From Girardinichthys multiradiatus (Eukaryota; Chordata; Actinopteri; Cyprinodontiformes; Goodeidae), in the NCBI RefSeq assembly GCF_021462225.1, contig NC_061800.1, positions 496,001-560,000 of the forward strand: a stretch of DNA of 64,000 nucleotides. The letters are read 5' to 3'. Under the pieces are notes generated by a model. It saw only the letters and a program-made list of their open reading frames with translations, did no database searches and was not told the DNA's origin. Position 1 is the stretch's first letter. Each line of letters starts with the position of its first letter. The position numbers were made by a program, and so were the translations under genes. Positions 1-12,656 of the stretch are shown piece by piece.

Positions 1-337
1 CTCTGTATTAGTTTCACCTGTTCCTTCAGCCTCCCTGCCTCCGTGTCACACTTGTTCTTAGTTCTTTTGATTACTTGACCTTTGTTACCCTCTGTATATT
101 AGTTAGTCTAGTTCCTTTGTTCAGTGCTGGTTTGTTGCGTCACCTTCTCTGTGCCAAGTTCCCTTCGTTTCTCGTGCTCTGTTTGACCTGGACTTCTGTT
201 AACTCTCTGATACACCCTGCCTGCCTGCCTTCTGTTTTGCCAGAGTTAGGACTTAAATAAATCACCATTTTGCTCAGCATGCCGTCTCCTCGCCTTCATC
301 TGCACTTTGGTCCGCAACAAAAACCTCAACATATGAC
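1..337 (+). mobile_element. Ty3/gypsy-type LTR, 3' part (cut by window edge)
   Basis: The pyrimidine-rich text, an AATAAA-type signal near 256 and an end in ...catatgaca at 337 resemble the R-U5 part of teleost Ty3/gypsy LTRs. The style matches the probable solo LTR at 56478-57032 read in reverse. The left end is outside the window, so a solo LTR and a longer element cannot be told apart. The short open frames here look incidental. Confidence 0.4.
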
Positions 338-2033
338 ATTTAGATTAGATGTAATGGGACACGGATCTTCCAAAATGATCCACTTTTCTCTTATTAGTCT
401 AAAGAATATTTTTCCAATAGTCTTATGGATCATCAAGATGTTTTTGGGGAAATCTGAAAAGGTCCTTTTGGTTCCATGTGGTCAGCCGTGGCTGTGGAAC
501 TATCCCTTGTATGCCATTTTTGCCTCTTGTTAAATCTTGAACACTGACCTTATCTGAGTTACTGAGGCCTGCAGTGCTTTAGATATTGCTTCAGGTTCTT
601 TTCTGACATCCTTAATGAATAGTTGATGATTTACCACTGTTCCATGACTCCTGTGGGGTTCACTGGAGTCCCAAAGCCTTAGAAATGCCCTCTTAATATT
701 TCCCAAACCAACAGATGCCAATTACTTTTTTACTCATCTGCACCACTTAAAAATGTTGTGATTGGAGCTTTTTGTATTTACTCAGGTTATCCTTGATCAA
801 AATTATTCATGATCTGAAACATGGAAGTACTCAAAAGGGGGTCAATATTTTTCACAACACTGAATTTAAGCAGGGCTCAACTGTCTTTGCAATTAAACCT
901 TCAAAATATGAAGCTTTTTAAATGTCAAACAGCATGTTTACCTTTTTGTGCCCTGCTATTACAGTATTTAATTTTGTTGCATTTGATCTGAATGTCTGTG
1001 GTCAGAGAACTGATGGGTTTTATGTGACAGCAGGAGATAAATGTTGGGCAGCTTTGCATCTGTCAATTTGCTTTCTCATCTGTGAGAGGCTGCAGTGCAC
1101 AGAAGAGCACAGACGGATGAAGCCATATAAACACACACAAAACTCACTTCAGGAATTAAGACATCAACAAAGAGTCGTGTGGATTAGTCACTATCCACAC
1201 AGATCCAGCTTTTTTTTGTCACAACATAACAGACCATTAACATGACAGTGATTCTGTCAATTCCTGAAAACATTTCAACAAAGACTGTTTGTATCCTACT
1301 TTCAAAGAATAAACTCCTGCTTTCACATCATTCTCATTAAACATCTAAGTACAACAAGATGACAACCGCTGAGCACAGTAATGGTTCAGTTCTACCTTCA
1401 CTCGTTGAGATGTAGTGGTGCAGCTGCTTCTCTGCCTCCAGGTGTCAAACACTAGAAACTGACTAGAGAAGCACTTTATAAATTCAGTTAATTTACTCTA
1501 AGCAGATTATTACCGAATGTGTACGAGTTATGGAAATATGAGTTCTATAAACAGCACCTCTAAAATCTCAAAAAGTATTTTTCAAAAAATACGTTTTTTT
1601 TTCCTGTAATGAGTTTTTATAAACTTGCTGGAATTATATTCAGTATACAAATGATGAATGACAACTTGGGATGAGTTTTATTACTAGGTAACACAGGACA
1701 TAGTATGGATGGATGACTTTTCTCTGTAGGCTTGGGTTTATTCTGGTCATTTTCAGAGCCGATACTAAGTTATGTAGTTTGTGAAGTCTCGCCTGTAAAT
1801 CGCATATGAATATCAGCTCTTGAGCAGTGGTGTATTTATACTCAGTTAAGCAGCCCTCTGTCCAAGCTTAAAGTGTGTAGAGTAGCTGATGCATGTCAGC
1901 AAGCTGTCAAATGATTTTACAGTGGTGAAGCTTTAATGGGTTAAAAGAGTTGTTTCACTGACAATGAGCTTGGAGAAGTAACACATTTTTAATTACCATT
2001 TACTTCTCTCATATCACATCTGCTAGGGTAACC

Positions 2034-2050
2034 CCCTAACCCTAACCCTA
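2034..2050 (+). repeat. Short telomere-like (CCCTAA)n motif
   Basis: About three units of CCCTAA occur here, flanked by ordinary AT-rich sequence. This is the vertebrate telomere unit in an interstitial position. The same motif (two units) appears at 35291-35304 at the end of the gypsy coding region. It is too short to say more. Confidence 0.6.
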
Positions 2051-3591
2051 TGACTTTGGTGAGTCTCAGCTGTGTTAATATCTTGCAGAATATATCTGTT
2101 GTATTACAGACACATCAGCAGACCTGTTCATGCCCTGTTTGTTGCTCAGCTGATAGATCATCCTGTCAGGTGTTTTTATGTGCATTTAAAGTAAGTAACT
2201 GCGATTAGGATTTCAATGCCAACTCTGAATGTTCATGATAAACCAGATTTAGATGTATCCAAATCAGGAAGGATACATGTTACTACAAGGTCTGAACCGA
2301 GCCAAATTGCTAAATACATACTAAGTATACTAAGTACTACTGTAAGCATTCGAGCCAGCTATATCACCTTTTTGAACAAATGCAATTTAAAGCATACAGT
2401 AAAACATCTTTAAAGACAGATGCAAAAAGAAAGCCCTCTGTATTCTGAGACATCTCTTCCATTTAACATCTTGCCATCTGGAAAACACATAGCAGCTTTG
2501 CCTCAAAAACACAGTTTTATTCCATTGGTATCAGAGCTAAAAAACACATTGTGCCATCGTGTTGGCAGTGTCTGATCTCAGCCAGTCATTGCAGATTGAT
2601 GTTTACTACTCTGATTACTCGGTCAGGAGTAATCTGTCTCACAGAGTAATCCAAAAATTGGGCAAAGGGCCGACAACATCTGACAATGCCAGTGGTACAT
2701 TAAACACCACTATTATATGCAGCAGTGCCTTCAAAAGCTCAAAGTGGGTTATTTCCCTTTCAAAGTAATTTACCATTCTTTCCTCAGATTTTTGGGGTTT
2801 GATGGAAAATGCGACAAATCATATTTAATAGAATGACACAAACAAAACCTGCATTACATCCAGGACCATGAACACACTATGTTGAGAAAATATAGCTGAG
2901 AGTATGAAGACATTACTTCACATATATGGTGGACAGTAGGAAATTGTGGCAACATATTCTCCCAATTCATGAAAAAGATCCAAACATAATACACTAAGAT
3001 GTTCTGCAGACTCCTGTTTTGTTTCATTAAGACTAAGAGTATATTCTGTGACCTGAAGTTTCAGGTTCTTATCTGACAGGAATGGCACATGGTGTGGTCT
3101 TCTGCTGCTGCAGCTCATCTGATCAAGGTTACACATGTTATCTTGGATGTAATGAGTGTTTTTTTTTAGCATCAGCTGTCTATGGCAACAGCCTGCAGAT
3201 TTTCCTCTGACATCAACAAGACATTTTTATCCACAGATCTGCTGCATACCAGGTTGTTTCTCTTTTTGTTTGATTATTGTGTATAAAAATCCCAGCAAAT
3301 ACTTAAACTAGCCTGAGATGTGTACCAAATGACATCCAGCCTAACTGAGTGCTTTTTGTGTTTTTTAGAGAGTATATTAAGACATATCTGCATCATTTTG
3401 GATTATAAAGAAAGAGTGAAAAACAGAAGGATAAACACAAATATAGACATTATAAGGACTATACATCAGTAGGATACTACACTGCTGAACTGTCCTTTAA
3501 CTGTTACTGACATTTTTATCTTTTTACACACCATCGTCCATCACTATTATATATTTCAGGTATGTATGTGTTTACATATATCCATACTTAC

Positions 3592-3813
3592 CATTTCTGG
3601 CCAGCATGGTGATAATGTACTGCTGACTGAAGGTGCTGATGGTCAGCAGCATGGCTGGCCTCTGGGAGGTAACAAAGCTGAAGGCCATGTCCTCTCTGGC
3701 CCTGCTCTCTGTGAACGCACTGGAAGCTTGAGAGCTCCTGTTCTGCATCACTGAGAAGGGCTCCTGGAATGTGTAGGTCACTGAGGACTCTCTGTCAAAG
3801 GACACAGACACCT
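3592..3813 (-). CDS. cntnap5: cntnap5-like exon: start of laminin-G domain 4
   Basis: This 222-nt exon (74 codons, phase 1 at both ends) is bounded by a tttgtccctgcag acceptor and a GTAAGT donor. It encodes the first strands of the fourth laminin-G domain: EVSVSFDRESSVTYTFQEPF at the start, then an NRSS glycosylation sequon, a hydrophobic AFSFVTSQRPAMLL strand and IITMLARNG at the end. The pattern 'xFSFxTxxxPxxLLxxSxF' is what CNTNAP4/5 proteins show at this position. The first codon is completed by the last base of the upstream EGF-2 exon (G|AG, Glu). In the family this domain is extracellular and membrane-proximal. It is the last exon inside the window; the rest of the domain and the transmembrane segment are not here. 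Confidence 0.9.
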
Positions 3814-4817
3814 CTGCAGGGACAAACAGGGAGAAAAGGGTTTCTTTCCATAAAAGCAGCCTCACAGTCCACAATGTCATAAGCACAGAGATCAGAAGTG
3901 TAGATGACTTTACAGTTAAAGTGAAAGGCTTTATGTATTTCTTCAAAGACACGGTGCTTTGAAAACAAAGCACACAATGACTGCAGGGAATTTTACTAAC
4001 TTCTTAAAATAGCCAACATTAGTGTCCATCTTCCAGAGGCTGGTTGCATCAAAATATGCTGTTGTATTTCATGTCTCATCACTTGGGGCAATTTATCAGA
4101 GAGATCACTCTGAGGCCACAGAAGCCTCAACATGGCTTCTTTTTCCCTCATCCAGTGCTACTTTCTGAGACCTACAAACAACTTTGATGTATAAAATTGG
4201 AACAGTTCTCGAGCCTGCCCTCCCAGACAAGCATGGCATGTTAAAACAAGCCTTGAAAGTAGAGCATGGAGGATCAGCCTTCCTTGCGCTGATGTTATAT
4301 AACCACTGTGATGGAGAGCTGTGATATATAGCAAATGGAAAGTTCTCTAAAACTGTATTCTTACATACTTTCACACACGTGAAATACTTTCTTCAAGCAG
4401 ATGATAATGAGGCCTTCACCACAGCGCTAATGTATTGTGCTGCAGTAACCTGAACAGGTACTGCTATAAGTTGGCTGCTTTCTTGTGTTTTTTATGCATA
4501 AGATTAAATTCCAACAACTTCAGATTCAGTTTTTGTCTAAATAAAGGATTAGAGGGATGAACAGGAGCGAGAGTCTGGTTGTACAAACACTCGCAGCTGT
4601 CTGTACATTGCAGCAACCACATTTACATTGAAAGCGGCTCATCAGTACCACAGTCCCTGCTGCCAACACACAGCAGTGAAATGGATTAAATCAAGGTGAC
4701 TACTACCCTGCTGCACATCATTATTGGCTGCCAAAACTATACAAATACCACTATGCTTATGTGCTTACAACTTACCACTCAAGCAAAATGAAAGAAGATT
4801 CCGACCATAGCTCTCTA

Positions 4818-5045
4818 TGGTACACTTTGCTCTAAGTGAAGATTTTTATTTGTTTTTTTTTATATAAGAAAATAAGAAAAATAAGAACAAATTAAATATC
4901 TTTTAAATATACATATACACACAAGTTACAAGTTACCATAGAGATAACGTAAGATCCGTTCAAGTATTCATGGTGTTGTTGTGGAGCTCTGACTGTCAAG
5001 TGTTCATCAGGGAAACAGCTTGGGGAAAGAAACTGTCTCTGATGA
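4818..5045 (-). mobile_element. Decayed LINE 3' end (same family as the 8.4, 12.7 and 15.9 kb copies)
   Basis: The stretch runs in parallel with the 3' regions of the LINEs at 8393 and 12657. Shared landmarks are tacactttgctct, an A/T-rich spacer, catggtgttgtt, ctgtcaagtgttcatcag and gaaactgtctctg, in the same order. The hexamer tail is not clear. It is a 5'-truncated remnant in the host gene's sense orientation. Confidence 0.65.
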
Positions 5046-5599
5046 TTATATATTCAAGAGAAAAGTCCTAAAACACTGCAGAAGAAGTTCAGTATTCAGA
5101 GCAGACCAAATGAATCTTTGGTTTTGTACCTCAGCCAAAAGGCACATTTCCTTTTCCATCTGTTAAATAGTTGGTAAGGTTTATGTGTGGTCTGCGTAGG
5201 TAAGGAAGGTGTTCAGGCTCCTCCTTGGCTTCCATGTGACTCAGCGCTTATTTTTCTTTTCTCTCTGTAGACCGCTTTGTTCAATACTGAAATAGTTTGG
5301 CTGTGCCTCTGTTTTTAGATCTGCATAGCTTGCCCCACAGAACTGCACAACCCCATCTGCTGTGCTGGTGAATTGTGACCACACACAGCTTATTAAATAG
5401 TTTTTCATGACTAATCAGTGCACCCTGAGGGGTATCAGTACAAAAAAGAACCAAAGGGAATTATACATGCTAGCTTTTTATCTAAAAACATTTAGGCCAA
5501 AACACATATCAACAGTATGTTCATATTTACAGCAGAATTGATCAACATTGCTGTGTTGTCTTCTCTGCATCAATCAATCAATCCATTGTGTTTCCTTTA

Positions 5600-5960
5600 T
5601 TGGAGAAGGTGACAGATCCAGGAAGGAGACTGAGACATCCTTCTCCCCAACAACATCTCCAGCTTACCATGAAGAAACCAATGTGTTCCAAGGTATATAT
5701 GACCCTTCAAGGTCTCCTCCCAGTGGGACAAGTTCAAGAGAATGTGTCCAGAATCATGACCGTAGGTGAAGGTTGGAACATAAACAGAACTGTACACTAA
5801 TTTTTGCAACAACAGACTAGAGAAGCGGCATCATCCTTCACTCCTCCTAGAGCCTGGCTACAGAGGCCCATTTCATGTGGACCCACCATCAGCATAGAGG
5901 GCAGATGAATATCAGCTGGGAGGGGCTAGGGTCCTGGTCAGGCCAATTCCTAGCATTATA
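5600..5960 (-). mobile_element. Decayed LINE fragment, C-terminal part (family of the 55 and 63 kb copies)
   Basis: The minus strand reads VYVPTFTYGHD near 5770, a landmark of the region just after the reverse transcriptase palm in the LINE family whose endonuclease is at 55-56 kb and whose RT is at 63 kb. The flanks (phrases such as agacatccttctccccaac) also match the antisense of that family's 3' part. It is heavily mutated, and the boundaries are approximate. Confidence 0.45.
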
Positions 5961-6856
5961 ATCTGGCTCTAGGGTTCAGATCTAATCCAGATTTTTTATT
6001 TACAATTTTTTATTTTGAAATTTTTATTTGAAATATAAAAAAACGTGTAAGGGGAACATAACAGAAAACAGTGGAGAAAATGAAATAAATGATTAATAAA
6101 AACAACATTCTGTATTCAACTTATCAAAACATCAACAACACCTGGCTGTAAAAATCTGTCTTCATAGACATTTGAGAAAAGCACCAATCAGGTGCTTTTT
6201 GTGGCTGATTTATTTTTTTCACAATTGATACTCCCTTTTACATTGTTTCAGAATCTTTTAGAGATGCCTATGCCATCACCCTAATCTTTACCTCCCACCA
6301 AAGGAAGCTATGGAGAGCAAAAATGTCTATTATTTGCATCTTTTTGTGACTACAACACAAAAACGTAACTCTGGTTTAATGTAGAAATATATTTTTAAAC
6401 TGAAAGACACCAGAAAACAATGCTGGAGCTCATGCTGTTTTCAGATCTCAGTTTATAAGCAGGAGCAAACTGTGGAACTGTGCAGTGTGGCTGCCACAGC
6501 TGCAGGCACAATTTTCATCCGTGTTCCCACAGAGTGTTCACTTTGTTTCTTTGTCACTTGGTCAGATTGCAGGTTGCTCAGCCCGCTCCTCTTCAGTCTG
6601 TGTAGGCTGAGGATGCTCTCTTCTCTGTGTGCACATACTGCAGGAGATAATTTGTTCTAATGCATTTTAAATGCTCCCACACTCGGCAGTTGGGACAAGT
6701 ATTAATTGTCTCTTGCATTGCCCGCATTCTTATTGGTTCTCTGTAATGGAATAACCTTGACAATGATTGATTTTCTGTTTGCTACAATCAACGTTAATTG
6801 ATTAAAAGAATTACACTGTGTATCTTTTGTTTACACACACTGAGAGTGGGACTCAC

Positions 6857-7096
6857 CTTGGTTGCAGGTGGCCCCTCCATAGGCGGACTGCGAGCAGTCG
6901 CAGATGTAGCCGTTGCTCTTCTCAACGCAGCGGCCGCGGTTGTGACAAAGATTGCTAGAGCCGCTGCAGTATCCTGGACAGCCGGAGCTCACACCAGGGG
7001 TCATCTTGGCCCTCTCCTCAAGGTCAAAGGTCAAGCCGTTGACCATGAAAGACCTGATACAGCCCAGGAAACCTCTCTGCTGGGATGCTGTTCCTC
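6857..7096 (-). CDS. cntnap5: cntnap5-like exon: end of laminin-G 3 plus EGF-like module 2
   Basis: This 240-nt exon (80 codons, phase 1/1) has a ttctcag acceptor and a GTGAGT donor. It opens with GGTASQQRGFLGCIRSF, the closing strands and disulphide cysteine of laminin-G 3, and continues through DLEERAK. It then encodes an EGF-like module with cysteines in GCPGYC, NLCHN, GRCVE, YICDC and GATCNQ. The first codon is shared with the 23265-23483 exon (G|GA, Gly), giving ...LFVGGT..., the usual family junction. In CNTNAP proteins this EGF module joins laminin-G 3 to laminin-G 4 in the extracellular stalk. The GFLGCIRS and EERAK blocks are close to invariant across CNTNAP paralogues, so family membership is secure. 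Confidence 0.93.
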
Positions 7097-8392
7097 CTGA
7101 GAACATATTTATCTTTAGTTAAATAATTTCGCTATAAGGAGCTACTGTAAATATTACAGTAATTATTGTTATTTATGAAGCTACTATACAATAAACAGCC
7201 AGCGTGAATCTAGGGGATCAATTTAGACATTTGAGCATAAAAACCTCATCTAGAGTAATAATGCAAAGTATTCGCCTTCATTAGTTTCAGAGAAAGACTC
7301 ACACTGTACTTTGTAACTCCACGTTTTCCCTCCCAGAGATGGAAGACTGATGACTTTGGAAGGAAAATAAATTATATAGTTGTGCGAGTAATTTATCTGA
7401 GAGACAAAAAAAAATCACAAACCTAAAGGCATAATCTCCTTTCACAATCCCTTAAGGCTGATAAATGAAGCTTGTTAAATGTTGTATTGTTTCAGATGAA
7501 GAGAAGCTCTGCCTTTATTTGCTGCATGCATTTCTTATGCGTTCTCTCATTTGAAATCGAGCTACTTCAAGTAAAATCCTACCTGCCAGTGTTACTGGCA
7601 GTGATGTATTGTGTCAGTGCTGTTTTTAGTGCTATTAACCCTTCTCCCTGTTGAGATCCCTGTAGCAGAATTCTTATTACAACACGACCCACAGTTGTCA
7701 TTTTTCACAGGATAAATGGATAAAAGGCATCTGATGCTACCGGGAACAAAATGAATGTTTTGTTTCCTTTTCTGTTGCAGCAAATTTATGATACTTGATG
7801 CAACTGTTGGGAATTTTTAGAACACTTTGTCTCATCTGTGTAAATGACCCATTCTTAGAACTTTTTTGTTCTCTTCATCACCATTTGCAGTCTATAAACA
7901 CATTAACAGCATGACCTGTTATGGAGTTCATAAAAACATAGATAATAAGGAAATATGCCTTCATCCATAAATAGTGATAATGGGGCATTTTTTTCTGTTT
8001 TATGTGCTATAGTAATATAAACACAATACGAAATCGGTTAAAATGAGAATTGGCGGGTCAGACCTCAAAGGAAATCGGGAGTTGGCATCAGCCAGAGAAA
8101 AGTCTGATTATTTCATCTCTCTTACAGTTTTCGCCTTCATAAAACAGCTTAGATTTCCAGCTAACAGCTAGTCAGAGATGAGACAAGCCAAGTTCAAATC
8201 TGCCACGTTAAACAACTCCAATTTCACCAGTGAGCTAAGAGAATGCAATAAATGATTACACTGTCACCATGTCTGTTTCTGATATGGATAATGAGGTATG
8301 AGGTTAACACTGAAGACCATGAAGTGAGTCTCTGTCCATTACATAGAGAGAAAAAACAAATAGATGTAACATGTTTCTCCAATGTGAAACAC

Positions 8393-10982
8393 ATGATCAG
8401 AATCTGAAGAATCAGAATCAGAATGAGCTTTACTGCCAAGTTTGTACAGACAAACAAGGAATTTGACTCCAGTATACTCAGTAAGGTTTTCTTTTTTTTG
8501 TATATATAACACTGGAAATAAAGAATATCTTTTAAATGTACATTTATACACAATTGACTCTACAATATAATATAATGTGAGATCAGTCCAAGTATGCATG
8601 GTGTTGTTCTGGGACTAAGACTGTCAAGTGTTCATCAGCGAAACAGCCTGAAGGGAAGAAACTGTCTCTGTGGCGGCTGGTTTTAGCAGACAGTGCTCTG
8701 TAACATCAACCTGAAGGTAGAAGCCTAAACCTTGTCTATGTGTGAGGACCGTCTCAAGTTTTGCGAAATGGAGGTTCCTATGAAGTGAAAGTGGTCAACA
8801 GTAGATAGTGTTGTTGAGGATGGTAGGGGCTTAAGTTCCAGGTGTGGTACACCAGTGTACCAGCCGATCCACCTCCTGTCTATGCAGACTCATCACTGTC
8901 CTGGATACGTCCAATAACAGTGTCATCTGCAAACTTCAGGAGTTTCACAAACAGGTCCGCTGATGGGCAGCCATTTGTGTAGAGGGAGAAGAGGAGTGGG
9001 GAGAGAACACACCTCTGGGGGGCGCTGGTGCTGATGCTTCTTGTGCAGGAGAAGATGCTCCCTAGCCTCACCTTCTGCTTCAGGAAGCTGATGAGCCGGT
9101 CAGGAGCCAGTCTTTCAGGAAGCTGGTGATCCATTGGCAAATGGAGGCGAAGACTTTGAGCTGAATGAGCTTCTGATGGAGGATGTCTGGGTTGATAGTG
9201 TTGAAGGCTGAACTGAAGTCTACAAACAGGATCTTGGCATACATCCCTGGGTGATTGAGGTGTTGCAGGATGAAGTGTAGTCCCAAGTTGACTGCATCAT
9301 CTGCCAACCTGTTTGCCCGGTAGGAAATCTGTGATGTTCTTCAACACCAATCACTCAAAGGATTTCATTACCACAGGGCGACGGGCCTGTAGTCATTTAA
9401 TCCTGTGATGGTTGTGTTAGGAATAACCTTTATTAATATTACTCATAGCTGTTTTTCCCATTTACACCATAGTGATATAAAGCATAAGTTCTAATGTTTC
9501 CCTTTTGTTAGAATAGGATAAGAATGCATCGACACATATTACAAGGATAAATGGCCCAAGGGTTGTCATGAATGACCTAAGGCTGGGGCACTGGGGTTGA
9601 TAGTGGAGCAGCCGGTATCTGGTTTGATTAGAAAGCCCAACACACACTTAGATTAAGGATGGACACCCGCTACTACACAACCTACCAGATAGACACCACA
9701 ATGGTGACACATAGTCTATTGATAATCACTGAGGGAGTGCAGATCCATTGCATTGAAGTGCCAGATATAAAACTACATATGAACTTCTGTCAAGGTTCTT
9801 CGTCATCCTCTAACAGACGGCGACGGTCCGAGACGGGAGCCTCAGCGCTGATCTCTGTAATCATTTCTCTTTAGATTAAAGGAGCTGAAAGTTAGAAACT
9901 GTTTGAGAGTTGTTCCTTTAAGAGTCAGTGTTAGATAGAGTGTGTGTGATTGCTTCTGGGGACCAAGGACTGGAGGAACTCCGAGACGTCTGACCGCCAA
10001 CAGGGTGCGGTAGCTCATACGGTTGTTTTCTTGGGTACTGGGATAATGGTGGAAAGTTTGAACCAGGAGGGAACCTCACACAGCTCCAGTTACTTGTTAA
10101 AGATCTCAGTGAAGATGGGTGCCAGTTAGTCGGCACAGGCTCTCAGGCATGATGGGGAGACATTATCAGGTCCTGAGGCCTTCCTTGTTTTCAGGTGCTG
10201 AAAGATCCTATTTACATCTTCCTCTTAGATCCTAATTGCAGGTTGGGGTTCTGAAGGTAGGGGAGTGGTTCGTGTATGGCAGGAATTTGTGTGGGAATGG
10301 AATGTGGGGGAGTTGAGTTGAGGTGTGAACTGCTGCTCTCATACCTGCAGTAGAAGCCATTCAACTGATTTGCCAGACGAGGATTCTGCTCAGGGTGGGG
10401 GGAAGGGCTCCTGTAGGCAGTCAGGTTGTTCAAACGATTTCAAACAGCAGTAGCTTTTCTTCGCTGCTTTGATCTCCTCAGTCAGTTTCTTCCAGGCCTG
10501 CTGATACACAGCCCAGTCTCCACTGCTGTGAACCTCTTCCTTATCCCTGTGCAGCTGCCTCAGATGAGAAGTGAACCAAGGTTTATTGTTATTGTATGTG
10601 CAGAAGGCCTTGTCTGCACACACGTCCTGACAGGAATTAATGTATAATGTCACCACTACAGTGAGTTGGTTTAAATCAGTGGCTGATGTTTCAAAAACAA
10701 TCCAATCTGTGCAGTCACAGCAGGCCTGTAACATCTGCTTTGACTCATCAGTCTGCCTCTTAACAGTCCGAACCACAGGTTTGGAAGCTTTTCATTTTTG
10801 CCTGTAGGTTGGGATGAAATGGACCAGAGAGTGGTCAGAAAGTCCCAAAGCAGCTCTGGTGACAGCATGATATCCATTCTATAAAGTTGTGTAGCAGTGG
10901 TCCAGATTGTTTTTGTCCCTGCTGGGACATTTAATGTGCTGTCTGTTTTTGGGAAGTTCATTGGAGAGGTTTGCACTATTTG
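8393..10982 (-). mobile_element. LINE copy A (Rex1/CR1-L2-like), decayed, split by an insertion
   Basis: The low-coordinate end has the family's degraded tail (tcagaat units near 8400) followed by the gctttactgccaag 3' terminus. Reverse-transcriptase pieces are readable on the minus strand: FVDFSSAFNTINPDILHQKL near 9180-9240 and an RFADD-like block near 8910 (LLKFADDTVIG). The linker and endonuclease-proximal region continues at 10021-10982 and matches copy B block by block. No frame stays open for long. Between 9415 and 10020 the match to copy B is interrupted by a separate insert. The copy is 5'-truncated at about 10982. Confidence 0.85.
9415..10020 (+). mobile_element. Probable solo LTR inserted in LINE copy A
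   Basis: This 606-bp segment interrupts the alignment of LINE copy A with copy B. It is flanked by the perfect 5-bp direct repeat GGTTG (9410-9414 and 10021-10025). It starts with TGTTAGGAATAACC, has a TATA-like agatataaaac at 9764-9774 and a polyadenylation-like attaaa at 9875-9880. About 110 bp between those two sites fits a short R region. The right end is ...gtagctcatac, so the canonical terminal CA is not exact. No internal retroviral or gypsy coding sequence is present. The alternative is a non-autonomous DNA element with a 5-bp duplication. Confidence 0.55.
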
Positions 10983-11312
10983 TTGTCAGAGCTTCACTAG
11001 CAGACCGGCTCTCTTCCACTCAGTGGCTGCAATCAGCGGCACCATCTTGGATATGTGACCATATGAAGGATAGAAGCTAAAAGTATACCATAGAAAATGT
11101 TGGAACACAGGTTAAATGTAGAAATGTAAAAATTATCCTATTTGATATTTGACATGTTAAAATTATGGATGGATGATATTGACTTAAAGGTTTATCACAA
11201 TACTTTATGGTATGTATTTGGAAATTGTGTAGTGTTGATAATACGTATTTAAGAACCTATTGGCAGTCTACAAATACAGAAACTGCTCTTTAATTAAAAT
11301 ACAAAACAAACC

Positions 11313-11482
11313 AGGGTCGGGTGCAGTGTGCGGCGTAGCAGTAGACCATATACTGAGGCCTCAGTCCTTGACGTAGTGGTCCCGAGTTCGAGTTACGACT
11401 CAAAGACCTCTGCTGCATGTCTTCCCCCTCCTTCCACCCCACTTCTTGTCTGTCTTTTTTGAAAAAATAAAATAAATACCAC
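11313..11482 (+). mobile_element. tRNA-derived SINE
   Basis: A tRNA-like head contains a B-box-like GAGTTCGAGTTAC at 11384-11396. It is followed by the ctgcatgtcttccccctcctt block and a short A-rich tail (aaaaaataaaataaata). This layout is that of a common teleost tRNA-type SINE. The A box is degraded. It is presumably mobilised by a LINE partner. Confidence 0.65.
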
Positions 11483-12429
11483 TAGGGCCACAAAATATGA
11501 AAAAAAAGACTCTCAGCTTAATGTCCCACTTTGCATAAACAGCTGTGCTGTGGATTGGCAGTTGGGGCCAGCCGCTATGGGCTGTTATAGGTAAATTAAA
11601 AATATCAATATCTTTTTGACACCCATAAAACTGTGGTTAGAGAACCCTTACAAGTCTCTTCCTATAATTTTTTTACCACTACCCAAACATAAATGAACGG
11701 CAACAAATGAAATAAAGTCTGGATAAAGATATTAGTTTAACAAATATGTATATCAATTTTTAATTTTGATCCAGATGTTAAAAACTCTCATCCTATACAT
11801 TTAAAAGGTAAACAAACATTGTGTGCCAGCACAAGGTGATGTGCCATTGTGACGTGAAACAAACCATGCTAACCCATGTTTGTTGTCTAGGTTGATGGTC
11901 CCCCCATTTGTCCTGACAACAGTAACCACGTTCCCCTCATAACTACCTGTCAAATCCTCATACAAGCCCTTGTGGTGTATTCTGAATTAGAGCCACTGCA
12001 TTAGTCTTTCTCCCTCACTTGATAGCGGGAAGCCATTTTGCTGTTGTGTTTACCTCTAGACCTGTTTCGCATGGCTACACATCCTTCATTCTGTATCAAT
12101 TTCATATTTATATTCTTTTTTAACTAATCCCTTACTGTTTAACGACTGTAAGAATGATATGCTCTAACCAAAAACACACATTATATTTAAAAAGTGTTCT
12201 TCGTGGGGAGATCAGGCCTTTAACACTTTTTGTTTTGCAGGAACTGTTTGTTGTGACAAACTAATAGACTTCAGTTCAAATAATCATAAATTTTTTTGTA
12301 AAGAAGAATGCAATAACCATGTAAAGAGTTTTGAAAATAAACATAGCATCAGCTGCTATGAGATTGTTAAGTTTGGAAGGATTTAAGGGGGTATAACTCC
12401 CCTTTGGTCTGGTCCTCGCTGTGACTACT

Positions 12430-12610
12430 TGTCTGCTCTAAAACCGATTTTCATTGCAGATGCAACAAATTGCATATAAGACATCGACTGATTCAATTAT
12501 TATTGAAAAGTTTATTTATTTCAGTAACTCAATTGACTGGGTAAAATCAATTAAATAGATTAAATAAACACAGACTGACGTTTTCAAGCTGTTATTTCTG
12601 TTAATTATGA
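12430..12610. mobile_element. Tc1/mariner-type end fragment
   Basis: The block attattgaaaagtttattt, followed by cagtaactcaatt and cacacagactgacgttttcaag, recurs with few changes at 61020-61130. It resembles the terminal region of a teleost mariner family. No transposase is left, and the limits are approximate. Confidence 0.5.
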
Positions 12611-12656
12611 AGAATAATAACTGAGACGGACAGAGTAGGGGGTTTAAACCGGATAT

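Larger units (their letters stand above)
1..3591 (-). other. cntnap5-like intron downstream of the laminin-G 4 exon
   Basis: This begins with the donor GTAAGT (complement of 3591-3586) and runs off the left edge. I looked for the next laminin-G 4 exon on the minus strand and found none, so the remaining 3' exons lie outside. Apart from the LTR piece at 1-337 and a short telomere-like motif near 2034-2050, I recognise nothing in it. The sequence is AT-rich with stops in all frames. Confidence 0.8.
3814..6856 (-). other. cntnap5-like intron (EGF-2 exon to laminin-G 4 exon)
   Basis: This 3043-bp intron starts with GTGAGT (complement of 6856-6851) and ends with ...ccctgcag. It contains a decayed LINE 3' end (about 4818-5045, minus) and a decayed fragment of another LINE (about 5600-5960, minus). 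The stretches 3814-4817, 5046-5599 and 5961-6856 are AT-rich and hold nothing I can identify. Confidence 0.85.

Noticed and set aside
1370..1480. A possible next laminin-G 4 exon on the minus strand (a phrase resembling KQLHHYI)
   Set aside because: The reading has no consistent frame, no matching phase-1 acceptor and no further laminin-G pattern.
3566..3754. Plus-strand frames over the laminin-G 4 exon, and likewise over 6798-7100, 23197-23526 and 37422-37714
   Set aside because: These are shadows of minus-strand exons; only the minus strand gives family motifs and valid splice sites.
5548..5800. Overlapping plus-strand frames as a small gene
   Set aside because: The stretch aligns as antisense of a decayed LINE; the frames are short and unsupported.
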